The position numbers and the translations under genes are program-made. The notes beneath the pieces are model-generated. The model saw only the letters and a list, made by a program, of their open reading frames with translations, was not told the origin of the DNA and searched no databases. From NCBI GenBank assembly GCA_036245525.1, contig BTPG01000008.1, forward strand, positions 29,116,702 through 29,180,701: a DNA stretch of 64,000 nt. Direction: 5' to 3'. The stretch's first letter is position 1. Each line of letters opens with the position of its first letter. Of this stretch, positions 36,543-49,400 are shown piece by piece. The DNA comes from Semisulcospira habei. Taxonomy: Eukaryota; Mollusca; Gastropoda; Semisulcospiridae.

Positions 36543-39500
36543 GCCGACGGGTGGTTGGGTTTGCGGTTATAGGAACGGCACCCTCCGCCTGTTCGACATT
36601 CTTCCAGATAGTAATGCCATCGGTAATGTATTTTGAATAAACAAATGAATTTTTTTTTCTAAAATGTATTTTTTTGAAAAATACTTACCGATGGCATTAC
36701 TCAGACTGCCCTCCCGCCTGCCCCGCTTGCCTCTTCGCTATGTGTGAAACTGACGGGGTCGTCCTATGAATGCTGGGATAGGGTAGTAAGGGGAGGCCAC
36801 CCGGGGCCCCGGTGCGTGGATCCCCGGTGTCTCCTCCCCAGTTGTGTGGGTCACACAACTTTTTGGCTGAAATCTATAGGGCTGAAATCTATAGGCAATC
36901 GAGTGTATTCCAGATAGTAATGCCATCGGTAAGTATTTTTCAAAAAAATACATTTTAGAAAAAAAATTCATATTTAGACACATATACTACCCACCTTAAC
37001 CCCACCCCCCCACCCCCCACTCCCGCCCCTCCCCCCCCCCCCCCCACCCCCAACCACCGTCCCCTACCATGTGATAACCACATGGTTTTGATTAACTATA
37101 GCTATAAAGAGGTGATGTCTACATCGTAAAAGTTGCTTAAAAGTTGCTTACTGGTAACTTGTGAGCCTGAGCCAGTGTTTGCTTTAAAACAAAATAGCAG
37201 ACAAACAAAAAAACCAAGACCTTTCTAAATATGCTATTTTGGTTCACTGTTCATATGAAGGTCAAGGATCTCAGGAGGTTGATAAAAGTGTGAAAAATGC
37301 ATACATTTTGAGAAAAGATGGATTTTGCAGGTACAACAGCCAACCCTTCACTTTTGTTAAAACACTTGAACACTTGCTTATCTCAGTGACCTGTCGGGAA
37401 GGTCAAGGTCACAAGGTCTTATTAATTATGCAGATCGGTCATGAGCGTTAACCCATTCAGCGCTGACGCACTACAGCAGGAGATGGGTTGACCATGATAA
37501 TTCAAGGGTAGTGTCTGTCGGCGCCAAGCTCATCTGGCACTACCCTTGAATTATCATGGTCGATCCCATCTCCTACAACAGGTGCATAGTCGTTAGATGA
37601 CGCCTCCAAAATTTGGGAAATGCATGTGCCAGGCTGAATGAGTTAAGGGCTCTCCCATTCTTGCATCTGAGAAGTTTGACTTTCTGTTTGTTTTAGGACA
37701 CAATTGGGGAGCTGAGCATGACCCTGACACCGACACCTGCGCCCCTTCATCTCTGTTCGGGAGCGGCAAATATCTCATGTATCCCCTGGCTGTTGCTGGC
37801 TATGACTCCAACAACAATGTAAGTGATGGATTCACTGTTGTTTCCGTTTTCTCTCACCAGGACACAGTTTGGTCTGCTGGAAGATTTCTGCATTACTAGA
37901 AAACGCGCTAGCCCACAACCCGTGCACCCCAGTAACCTGTGAGCTGCAACCTGGGCCCCGTTGTTAACAAATTTCCTCAACGAGATATAGCAGGTGATAG
38001 ATTGACCATGATAATTCAAGGGTAGTGCCAGATTAGCTTGGCGCCATTAGGTGCCAAGCTAATCTGGCACTACCTTTGAATTGTCATGGTCGATCCACAT
38101 CCTGGAGCTGGTACACAGAGGCCTTGGGGTTACATGGGATTAACCATGCACTGCAAATTGTTGCCCCCTGTTTATGAGAGTCCGATATGGATGGATATGA
38201 GGACACAGAAAGACAGAAGTGAGGTCTCATCTCATAATAAAGACATGGGATTAATGGTGTCCCTTGTATCATATTGTCTGTTTCAGTATTCGTTCAGAAA
38301 ACATGGGTGTAAGTGGATGGCAATTTGTTGTTCTGATTAGTTATGTTCTGTTTGTTTAGCTTTTTTTAGTGTTGCAGTTTGATTGGTTAGTAATGTTTTA
38401 AGTTACTCGTGAACTCTCATGGTCCACTTGTCACCTGCTGAAGTTGGTCAAGACTTTAGCAGGAAAGGGACTTACCATGACAGCTTCAACCTCAGCAGAA
38501 GGCACTACAGCGGCCATAGGGTTGAATCTCCTTGTACCTTCATAAGCTATGTTCATATGGGCATGAGGTATAAACAACAGTGGTTATTGATATGTGTTGG
38601 TAACCCTTTTAGCCTCAGGACCCTGCAGCAGGAGATGGATTAATCATGATAATTCAAGGGTCGTGCCATATGAGCTTGATGCCTGAAGGCGCCAAGCTCA
38701 TCTGGCACTACCTTTGAATTATCATGATCAATCCATCTCCTGCAACTGGTGCATAGTCATTAGGCAACACCTCCAAAATTTGAGAAATGGGACCTTGGAA
38801 CTAAAAGGGTGAATATGTTTTCTTTAAATTTATAGTTTCTTATTTGTGTCTCTATGTGAACTGAACACAATTCCAGAACTGCAGAATAAAATATTCATAC
38901 TTGTATGACAGTTCATTTTCAAGGTGAGTTCCAGATTAGCTTGGCGCCTGTAAAGGTACCAAGCATATTTGATAGTGCCGCTGAGCTGTCATGGCCGATA
39001 CATCTCCTGGAAGTGTTACATGTATTTTGCAGTGAGTGTTCGCGGTGGATTAGTAGTTTTGGCTCAAACTCTGACGCATTTCATGTTACGGCCTTTAATA
39101 AGGTGTGCCTGGCATTCCTCAGTCCTGGAGACTTATTCAGCTTTTTGAAAATCCATGAAATCTGAATTTCAGCTTTCTGGTTCAGACAAAACAGCCCCTT
39201 CAGCCAGCCTCTCCCATCTGCAAGAGGCATAAATTCTCATGAGTCCCTGCGGATGCAGGGACTCATGAGAATTTATGTCTCTTGCTGGCTGTGGATTATG
39301 GAGCATCATGTTTTCAGTCTTTTCAATTTTTTGCACTGTCTTTCGTGTAGATGCCTTCCAAGTTGCGAAAGTCATTATCAGATGTGAATGAATAAAGAAG
39401 ATTTCACTGCGTGTTTGATTATATTTCCAGAAATTCTCATCATGCAGCGTCAATGACATTTCAGCTGTCTTGACCAACAAAGGACAGGACTGCTTGAGTG

Positions 39501-40378
39501 GTAAGCAGAGATGAGCAGATTGAATATTAACCCTTTTAGCGCCATGGGTGCATTTCCCGAATTTTGGAAGTGTTACTAAATGACTATGTACCACTCGCAA
39601 GAGGTGGATTGAGCAGGATAATTCAAGGGTAGTGCCAGATTAGCTTGGCGCCTTTAGGCGCCAAGCTAATCTGGCACTACCCTTGAATTATCATGCTCAG
39701 TCTCCTGCTGTAGGGTGTTGGCGCTGAAAGGGTTAACATGATTTGTTAATAAGATGTACAGCAGAAGGTGTTATGAGTGACCACCATTAGGAGAGAATAC
39801 CTGTCATTGAAGACTACATTTAGGTGGCTGTGATTATGGCTGTAGCCATCTAAATGATGGTCTTTAATGACAGGTGACATGTTTTGCCAGTCCAGACTTC
39901 CCATGAAAGAGCACCGTCTTCTATGTTCTATCAGGGAAAAAAAGTGGTTCTCAAAACAGGTTCTATTGTGCGTATATACTGACGAGCAAAAGAAATGCAA
40001 CATTTTGGGATGGCTTAATTTCTTTAGTGTTTCCGATGTTTCCAAAAATGTCGCATTTCTTTTGCTTGTCAGGACATATCCTGCCCAGTCCAATTCAGAA
40101 TGACCATTTGTAATGCGCGGTTGAACTGCACGAGAAAACCTCAATGCTTACGGTGCAGGAGAACAAAAAGCTTAAAACAGGAAGAGGAAGAAATTAAAAG
40201 AGAATTGAATTGAATTGAAACTTTATTTTCTAAGGATGAAGACAGTAGGCACACAGGCCTTTTTACATGTCTGTCCTTAATAACATTTTAAATAAATATA
40301 ACAGCAGAGAAGGTAACATGACAGATAAATAAAATAAAAAGAAGAGATAATAATAATAATAAACATAAATATTTCACG

Positions 40379-40413
<35 letters not shown>

Positions 40414-43400
40414 GCACTGTGAGCACTGCAGTGTAAATAAGGTTCAGCGGAATGAGTCCACTTCACGGAGATTTGGGTAGGGTCAATGAACTTAAGTGAT
40501 TTGATTTTGCAATTGCACTTGGATTCCGATGCCACATGATTTTGTTTTGGAGGAAGAAGAAGATGACACATTGTTACGTGTTGAGTTGTAGTCGTAGTAT
40601 GATATCACACCAGACACACGCTCATAAGGTTCTTTTTAAAGAAACTTCATTCAGCTGCAACCCGTCACACGTGGCTTAAGGTTGTAGACAATACTAGAGT
40701 AACAGTTCCAACAATACTTTATTTTGTTTCAGCGATGCGATCTCCACACAATGCATTATCAAATGCACCAACACTGATACAATGTCTCTTCTGCAAATGT
40801 CAACACTGGCGACACAATGTTTCTCATACAACGTACACCACCGTTACGCTGCGTCTCTCACAATGTACACCCTATACGGGCCACGTACCTACGATAAACT
40901 GTTTGTCCCTACAACTGACAATGCATGACAATGTACCCACGTGCTTCCTAGCACCAACTTTTATAGTAGAACGACTTTCCAGAATAATCTAACGAAATCA
41001 CACAACGCAACCAATCAGAACGGAACACGTAACTGAAACTCATAAATATTAATAAAAAAAAAGAACTTTCTAGAATAAACTAAAATAGTGTACAAAAATT
41101 CGACTGCTCATTTCATCCCCAAATCCCAGTGTGTAATGACGTCACATAAGAGTATGGCAGACAATTCACGACCTTTCATAACACGCAAAGAACGGCTGCC
41201 AACTTCACACGCACAGGAAACAACTATGACTAAAAATAGAGCGGCTTTACTACTGTGTAAAATGTTGCTTACTCTTTGACGTCACACGTAAGGTCACTCG
41301 ACAGTGCGACCCTGCTCGAACGTTCTGATTTATTCTCAGCGAATCTACACATAACAAAAATCGACCGCTATTCTCCGTGCGACTTTGCTAGAAGCTTCCG
41401 GACTAAACTTAGCGTATCATAACAAAACCAAATCCGCTATCTGCGCAAACAATAAAGAATCTTACTGAAAAGGTACATGATTCGCAACCATGATAGCTCA
41501 AATAAATATCGGATCGTTTCCTACGATTAACACAAGCATGCTCTCTCAGAACAACACAACCACAATCGTAACACATATTTCTGTGTTTTACTGATGTGAA
41601 TTGATGGTACTTAGATGGCAGGTGAATGGGACATTGATGAATTGAAACTGTGTGTTTACAGCAACACCTGATAAAGACAGCACCTGTGGAAATGGCCTGA
41701 TTGATAGTGGAGAGGAGGCGTGCGATGCGGGTTACCTCGGGCGCTTCAACCTTGATCCTTGCTGTGATGCTTTTTGCAAGTTAAAGGGGACCTCAACGTG
41801 CAGGTGTGGTGTATGTGTCATGTGTGTGTGTGTGTGTGTGTTAAAAGACAGGTGCTTTCTCAAGAAAAGGCTTGAAACAACAAAATGTGTCACCTGTCAT
41901 TAACCCATTTTAGCTCCAATGCCGTACTGCCAGTGATGGATTGACCATGATAATTCAAGGGTATTGCTAGAGTAGCCTGGCGCCTGGTGGTGTCCAGCTA
42001 ATCTGGCACTACCCTTGAATTATCCTGGTCGAGCTATCTTTTGGAACGGGTACATAGTTGATAAATGAGACCTAATGCTGCCTTTGTTTTAAACATGTTA
42101 AAAGACCATCATTTAAGTGGCTCTTATCACATGAATGATGGTCTTTGATGACAGATGGTCTCATACGATCCAACTGCAAGAGACATAGATCCTCATGAGC
42201 CCCCGCGATGCGGAGGCTTATGAGGATCTATGACTCTTGCTCAATACAGGTTGTGCTCTATAATAATTTCCTTTTCTCTGTTACAGCCCTGTAAACCATG
42301 GGTGCTGTTTGAACTGTCAGATTGCTCCGCCCGGCACCATTTGCTTGGGAGACAGCCAAGTGTCCTGCTACAATGCTTCAACGTGCACATATCCTTTCCA
42401 TTACTGCTGTCTCTGATTAGGGTCTGACAGACCATTACTTTTATGCCATGAAATGTTGTTTGTTTTTTCAAAATATATTACCGATGGCATTACTATCTGG
42501 AATACACTCAATTGCCTATAGATTTCAGCCAAAAAGTTGTGTAACCCACACAACTGGGGAGGAGACCGGGGATCCACGCACCAGGGCCCCGGGTGGCCTC
42601 CCCTTAATACCCTATCCCGGCATTCGTAGGGCGACCCCGTCAGTTTCACTCATAGCTCGACCGTGGATGGTCGAGTTTTTGCCTTACTCCGTTCGGAAAC
42701 TTTTTCTAGCAAGAGAGTTTGATAGTTTTTGGCCTTCGACTTTGAGGGTTTTTCATAGCCTTGGACCCTCTACTTCGTTGACTTCTCTCCTACTCGTAGT
42801 TTGTGGACTACTGTGTTTGAACTGAGCGCCGTCCGGTTCGGACCGGCTTTGACTTTCAGTGAGCTTCGCCAGTGACCTTGTGGTTGGCTGCCGCAAGTGA
42901 CTTTGTAAACTTGGTAGGAGTGCGACGTGACTTTTAGCCTTCGAACGGGTTTATCAGTGACGCTATGACTACTCCTGTGTTGAAGTCTTGCCGTATTTGC
43001 GGGGACTTTCAGTGGCCCTCCGATGCCCACGACGTCTGCTTGCCGTGCTCGGGCTGTTCATCGGATAGGACGTTTGACGTTGTGACGAGTGGATGGAAGA
43101 CCGGTGGTCGCAGATGTGGGACTTCTACAGGCGTGACCGGCTCTCCCGGCCTTTTCAGTCTCCCCGGAATCCTCCACAGGTAGTCGTCGCTACGTCGGCT
43201 CCTCGGGCACCGCTCCGCTCCGTCGTTCGGGCTGTCCGGCCCTCAGGTAAGTCCCCTTTTTGCACTTTTACCTCACAGGTTCTCCCTCCCCACTCCGAGT
43301 CTTAGGAGCAGGGTAGGCGAGTTTCGGATTCGCGCTCCCCACGCACTGCTTCGGCAGCGCGTGGCTTGAGCCCATCGGTTTCACTCACCCCCCGCTCTGC

Positions 43401-46400
43401 TTCGAGCGAGCGGTCTAAGCGAGCGGAGCGTTCGTCAGCCACCCCTCGCTCTGGGTCTCCTGAGCGGGTGCGGTTGAAAGAACGCAAGCGTAGTAAGAAT
43501 GAGAGGAAACGTGCTAAGAGAGGTTCTCTCTCACGCGCCGAGGCGTCGGAGCGTGACTTGAGGCCCTTAGCAGTGCTGCCCCCTCCTTCGGTTAATTCCG
43601 AGCGGGCTGGGCCAGCTTCGCTTTTGTCCCTCCCCCGCCCGGTCTCGTCTGGGCGGGCCAGGGGTGAAGTTGTCACTCGTTCCCCACGCTCCGAGGCGTC
43701 TGAGCGGGGTTCGCGTGCTCAGAAATTGTCCCCTCCCCGCTTCGCTTCGCCTGAGCGGGCTTGGCGAGACCATAGGCAGTCCCCCCCCCCCCCCCCCCCC
43801 CCCCCCCGCCCCGCCCCTTTCCAACCAGGCGGGCATGGTGTGACTCTGACACACGTCCCCCTCGCTCAGAGGCGCCTGAGCTGGGACCACGTGTTCATGT
43901 TTTGTCCCCTCCCCGCTTCGCTTTTTATCCTAAGCGGGCTTGGCGTGACTCTAGTATGTCCCCCCCCCCCCCCCCGCCCTGTTCCGACCAGGCGGGCACG
44001 GTGTGACATCACAGCGCGTTCCCCACGCTCCGAGACCTTGGAGCGGGGGCCGCTTACACGTTTTTTGTCCCCTCCCCGCTCCGCCTTTCCAGAGCGGGCT
44101 AGGCGTGACTCGTTACGGCCCCCCCCCCCCCCCCCCCCCCGCCCAGGGTTCCTGGAGTTGGCTACCCAGGCGGCTTTGCAGTGCCTGGAGGGAACTTGGG
44201 ATCTGGAGGTGCCGTTCCCTCTCCGTGATGTGCAGTCCATCCTGATAGCGGCCAACCGGGCCGCCTACCACTCCTCCACCAACGCCATGGCGGCGGCCGC
44301 CAATTGTGATCTTTGACGACGGGATACCCTTCTGCATCTTTGGGCGGATCTCCTGAAGTCGGTGAAGACCCAGCTTCGACAGGCCCCCCTAGGTGGATTT
44401 CAGCTTGGCAGTCAGTTAAAGACTCGTCCAAGGACTTGTGGCCCAGACCTGTCTCCACTCCTGCAGCGACTGGCTTTCGCAGCCCCCGCCCTGCCGGGGG
44501 TCGTGCCCGGCGGTCTTCTAGACCCTCCTTGCTTCCAGTCGGTTCGGCTATAGGTAGGGCTCGCCCTCCTCAGGCCCCTCAGCCCTTCCCTGCCTCCCGC
44601 CCCTCTTGGTCCCGCGGCGCCCGTAAGTCCGGGCCCAGCCGGGCCCGCTGACTTGCCCCCTCTCTCGCCCCCGTCGGCAGTTCCCGGGTCTCCAGTCGGC
44701 GACCGGCTGTCTCTTTACAGCGACCATTGGAGGTCGCTGTTCCCAGACGACCCCTGGATCCTTTCCACGGTTTCTACAGGCCTCCAGCTTTCGTTCCGGT
44801 CCCCTCCGCCTCTTCGCAGGTCTCCCTTGTGGACCCAGTCTCCACTCGACACCTTTCAGGCGGACGCTCTGCGCAGAGAAGTTTCGGCTCTCCTCGACAA
44901 AGCAGTGATGGAGGTGGTTTTGCGTCAGGACTCACCAGCATTTTACAGCCGCCTCTTTCTCGTTCCCAAACCAGGAGGCAAGTGGCGCCCAGTCATCGAC
45001 TTGTCGGCGCTAAACAAGTTCATTTCGGCCCCTCAGTTCCGGATGGAGACAGCCAGGACCCTCCGAGCGGCCGTCAGACCGATGGACTTCGCGATCAGCC
45101 TCGATCGGCGGTTGGCTGGCGAACTGACTCCACATTCGCCAGCTTTTATCTCAGAGACCTATCCGGCCAACGTGACTCCCTGGCACGGGTGGGCGACATT
45201 TCCGCTACCCAGCACTCCCTCCGCGCGCCCCTGGCGTCTTAGGTGCGTCATAGCTGAAATCGTCGGGAGTGCTCTGTCTCTCTATCTCTCTGGGCCGACG
45301 GGTGGTTGGGTTTGCGGTTATAGGAATGGCACCCTCCGCCTGTTCGACATTCTTCCAGATAGTAATGCCATCGGTAATGTATTTTGAAAAAACAAATGAA
45401 TTTTTTTTCTAAAATGTATTTTTTTGAAAAATACTTACCGATGGCATTACTCAGACTACCCTCCCGCCTGCCCCGCTTGCCTCTTTTCGCTATGTGTGAA
45501 ACTGACGGGGTCACCCTACGAATGCCGGGATAGGGTATTAAGGGGAGGCCACCCGTGGCCCCGGTGCGTGGATCCCCGGTGTCTCCTCCCCAGTTGTGTG
45601 GGTTACACAACTTTTGGGCTGAAATCTATAGGCAATTGAGTGTATTCCAGATAATAATGCCATCGGTAAGTTTTTTTTTTTTAAATACATTTTAGAAAAA
45701 AAATTCATATTTCCCTCGTTTGATGGCAAATACCTTTCATTGATTAGTCACATTTCTGTGTCATCTTACTGTTTTCCCTAGTTACAGTTGTGTAATTGGG
45801 GTGGGGTGGGGATGGGGAGGGGGGGGGGTGGGGTTGGGGATAGCAGGTGGGACTGGGTGGCAGGGGGGGTATCCTGAATTAATAAAGGGAGATCAGAAAT
45901 GACCTTAACTTTGCATCACTGGACAGAGCCTGGAGTGCCCAAAGGCCCTATTTAAACCAAGGGGCTCAACCTGCCTTGATTCGTGAGTACCTCGTGTTTT
46001 GAGAAACCACCTTTCAGTTGCTCTGTTTCTTCAGTGTTCTTGTTTCTTTTCTAGATTGTGAAAATGTAAATTCACTCTTGCTGTAGGGAGTAAACAGTTT
46101 TGGAAAATGTTTGTGATAGGTTTACTTCGGCTTTTTGTGTTTGGTTCATCTTGTTTGAGATACTTTCATACTTTCATTATATAATAGAACAAGACTTTTA
46201 AAACTATTTTTCCACTGGGATGGTTTTCTTTGAGTCAGGGAAGATGGCCAAACTACTCAGCAGTGTACAGTGTTGCAGGCATATGCACCCCAAAGCAAAA
46301 TGATCATATTCATTCACAGTATCCTTTTTCAATGTATACATGTCTCCACATATACATGTTAAGCCCAGACACCCTACAGCAGGAGAAATTGCCGGAGACT

Positions 46401-49400
46401 GGTTAACCCATTTAGCCCCTATGCTTTGCAGCAGGAGATGGATTGACCATGATAAATCAAGGGTAGTGCCAGATTAGCTTGGCACCATCAGGCGCCAAGC
46501 TAATCTGGCACTACCCTTGAATTATGGTAATCAATCTCCTGCAGTTGGTACATAGATGTCAGGTGACACCTCCACAGTTTTGGAAATGCGGTCTTGTGGC
46601 TAAGCAGGTTAACTAATGCTGGTATCACTTACGACAGATCACAGAGGTACAGTATGTAGACTGTCTTATTGCCGAAGATGATCAAGGGTAATGCCAGATT
46701 AGTTTAGCACCTAAAAAGGTGCCAAGCTAATCTTGCACTACTACTACTCTTGATCTGTTATGGTTGATCCATTTCCTGATTTTTAAAAAAAAGTTATTAT
46801 TACACGTACTGAATGATTTTTTTTCTTCTTCTGAATGTCTTGTTCAGGGGTGTTTGCGATGGACAAGGAGGATGTCAGGCGTTCTGTGAAGGCCGAGGGA
46901 AAATCTCCTGTACCTGCGATGTTTGTATGTGTCTTTTGAATTTCCTTGTTTAATTAACCATTATCATTCTGATACACCCATTTCTTGAAATCAGTTTGAT
47001 AGTTCAAGGGTGGTGCCAGAATAGCTTGGTGCCTCAGGCACCAAGCTATTCTGGCACCACCCTTGAACTAAAATAATTGATCTATCTCCTAATCTGTAAT
47101 GTAGCCTTCATAAGACAATAAGCAAATATTACAATCAGCCTTGGGATGTAATGGGTTAAGAGTGTAGTAAAGTGACATAGGCAAAATATTAGTAAGTAAG
47201 ATGGTACTTTTATGGATCGTTTTGATCCAAAATCGTCTTTGTGTCTAGTTACAATGATAAGTATGGCTTATCTTCTCATATGTGCTTTACAAACAGTCTG
47301 TGCAGTTGCATCCTTCCATCTATATATATTATTTCCCAGTGTTTTTTCTTTCATTTTGATGCCATTAGTTGATAGACATTAACCCTTTTCATCCTGATAC
47401 ACCCGTTGCTTGAAATAAATTTGACTATGATAGTTCAAGGGTGGTGCCAGAATAGCTTGGCGCCTGAGGCGCCAAGCTATTCTGGCATCACCCTTGAGCT
47501 AAAATGCTTGATCTGTCTCCTAATCTGTAATGTAGCCATCATAGGACATTAAGATTATTTGTTAAAAATCAGCTTCAGGATGAAATGGGTTAAACATGGT
47601 CTTTATACCATGGTGTTTTAGTGGAATATGTTTTTTCATTGAATAACAAATCTACGAGTAGGCATGTTCATCGCCAGACAGGTTCATTTTACAGTCTTGA
47701 CAAACATGTTCATCTCCTCCAGCTTCCTTCCTTTTGCAATTTGTAAATCAGTAAGTGTTCAGTTTGCAAAATTTACCCTTCAGCTGTTGGTAGTACATTT
47801 TGTCGCGAAGCAATCATCATGACAAAAAGCACTGCGGAGAGCCAAAGGGTTAACAACCGTGTGTGCATGCATGCCACTGGTACTTATAACCAGTGGTTGC
47901 AAGCACAAGAGGGTTAACACAGTTTTAAACATTGCTGTTAATCTTTGTGTGCCCAGTGTCCGAGTCTTGCCAGAGATGTTGTAGAGACACTCCTACTAGT
48001 GAATGCAAGCCTTTTGACAACAACCACCCCTTGCCTGATGGCCGCCCATGTGTCATCGGATACTGCGCAAGAGTAAGTTGTTTGCATCATCATAAACTGG
48101 CAAAAAGTGTGGCAGGATAGATAGTACATTTATAAGTTTGCAATAGACATCATGTTATGCTTTATTTCATCAAAAACATTACCGATGACATGACAAATGG
48201 GAGTGTCTACTACGTGCTCAAATTCTAGCCTACGAACCCGTTGTGTGCACACACAACCCGGGAGGCACTCGGGGAACCCTCCAGAGGGGCCAAGAGTTGT
48301 CTCCCGGACCTGCCTATCCGGTTCCGAGTCACCTGACTCGCCAGTCAGCTACGTAGGCTCACGACCTTCGGACGTGTTCTAGCCTCGCGCTCCCTTCGAC
48401 CGGTCGGTCTTGGTGCTCGAGTTCGCCGTGACTTTGGCTTCGCCTGTTGCTTCGCTTCTGCTTCGCTTCTTGCTTCGCTGCAGCTTCGCTTGCGCTTCTT
48501 CGCTTGGCGTCCTCCTTGGTTGGCTTCGCTTGGCGGACCTGCTGGTCCCCGCCATTTCGCCGGTGGCGACATGGACGTCTCTTCTCCCGCTACCGCTTCG
48601 GCAGAGAGTGCCCTCCTGATGACCTGCACGCAGTGTGGAGGTTTCCAGTGGCCCTCGGATTCGCACAAGGTCTGCCTGCCGTGTGTCGGCTGTACATCTG
48701 AGCGTTCTTGTGACGTTTGCGCCGTCTGGCCGGAGCTCCGCTGGGTCCAACTTTGGAGCTTCTACCGACGTGAACGCCCGACACCTGTGCCTGTTGCAAG
48801 ACCTGCGGAAGTGCCGGCTGTCATCTCAGGCACACCGACCGCTCTTGCCCCCGATGGCCCCAGTCTGGAAAGATCTCCACAGCGGACACAGCAAGGTAGT
48901 GTGCGGAGTCGGGAGTTCGAGGCGCGGATTCCCAGGAGGGAACGCGCTTGGACCAAGCCTTACGACAGGCAGAGAACCCATCTCGAGACAGAGGTCAGTT
49001 CGGAGAGACGTGCCTCGCGCCGTCCATGGTCAACCGGTGCCCACTCGTCTCCTAGGAAGGCCTTGGATCCCCCTCGGCCGCTGCGAGCCCGCCTCGCCAC
49101 AGAGTCCGGCTCGCGGAGACATTCGCGCACACTCACCACACCACTACCTGTGTCCAGTTCCTCCTTGCGATCGAAGTCTGACCACCACTCTCGCGCTCCT
49201 TCGTGTGAGCGTCGTAAAGTTCGGGATTCTTCTCGTCATCTGGACCATGGGCCTTCGCGCTCTACCTCTTCGCGGCGTTCGTCCCACGTTCCCCGCCGTC
49301 TGCCTCGTCCCGCCCGTTCCCCTTCCCCTCGCCCAGCCTCTTTCCATCCTCCTCGTTCCCGGGGTTCACGGTCTCCAGCTCGTAGTCGCTCGTCTGGTCG

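Larger units (their letters stand above)
30400..36971 (+). mobile_element. DIRS-like retrotransposon copy B (full length)
   Basis: The left terminus TTTGTTTTTTCAAAATACATT is followed by an about 300-bp region whose inverse complement forms the right end (36700-36971). An internal complementary region at about 36600-36710 joins the complement of the left end to the complement of the right end, the DIRS-1 arrangement. No target-site duplication; the empty site is seen at 28448-28545. Gag, RT, RNase H, Dam-like region and tyrosine recombinase are all recognisable but frameshifted. Confidence 0.9.
42459..45708 (+). mobile_element. DIRS-like copy B2, internally deleted, inside the U12 intron
   Basis: The termini are nearly identical to copy B (left TTTGTTTTTTCAAAATA, right ending AAAAAAATTCAT) with the internal complementary region at about 45358-45470. 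Gag start, part of the RT and the last tryptophan-to-end part of the recombinase remain. Deletions join a C run to RT-proximal sequence at about 44143, and RT motif A to the recombinase end at about 45108 (CTCGATC next to GGCGGTTGGCTGGC). It is nonautonomous. Confidence 0.88.
42389..45919 (+). other. U12-type (minor spliceosome) AT-AC intron
   Basis: The 5' splice site is ATATCCTTT, a full match to the AT-AC U12 consensus. The 3' end has CCTTAAC (branch A at about 45908) and terminal CATCAC, with 11 nt between branch and last base, the short spacing expected for U12 introns. Joining the flanks keeps frame and yields TCTG...ECP, which is conserved in ADAM17. The intron also contains the internally deleted DIRS copy B2 and a G-rich tract. 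Confidence 0.88.

Noticed and set aside
24507..37696. A genuinely inactive protease lacking the E-L of HELGH
   Set aside because: A splice-bounded hexanucleotide that exactly restores the residues exists at 28363, and all other catalytic features are conserved.
42389..42440. Extending exon 16 through TATCCTTTCC to a GT donor
   Set aside because: The frame meets TGA soon after (at CTCTGA) and no suitable GT donor lies before it. The U12 reading restores the conserved protein.
46921..46930. Donor GTTTGT directly after CTGCGAT in exon 18
   Set aside because: It gives phase 0 and breaks the frame into exon 19. GTATGT four bases on keeps frame and is a better donor.
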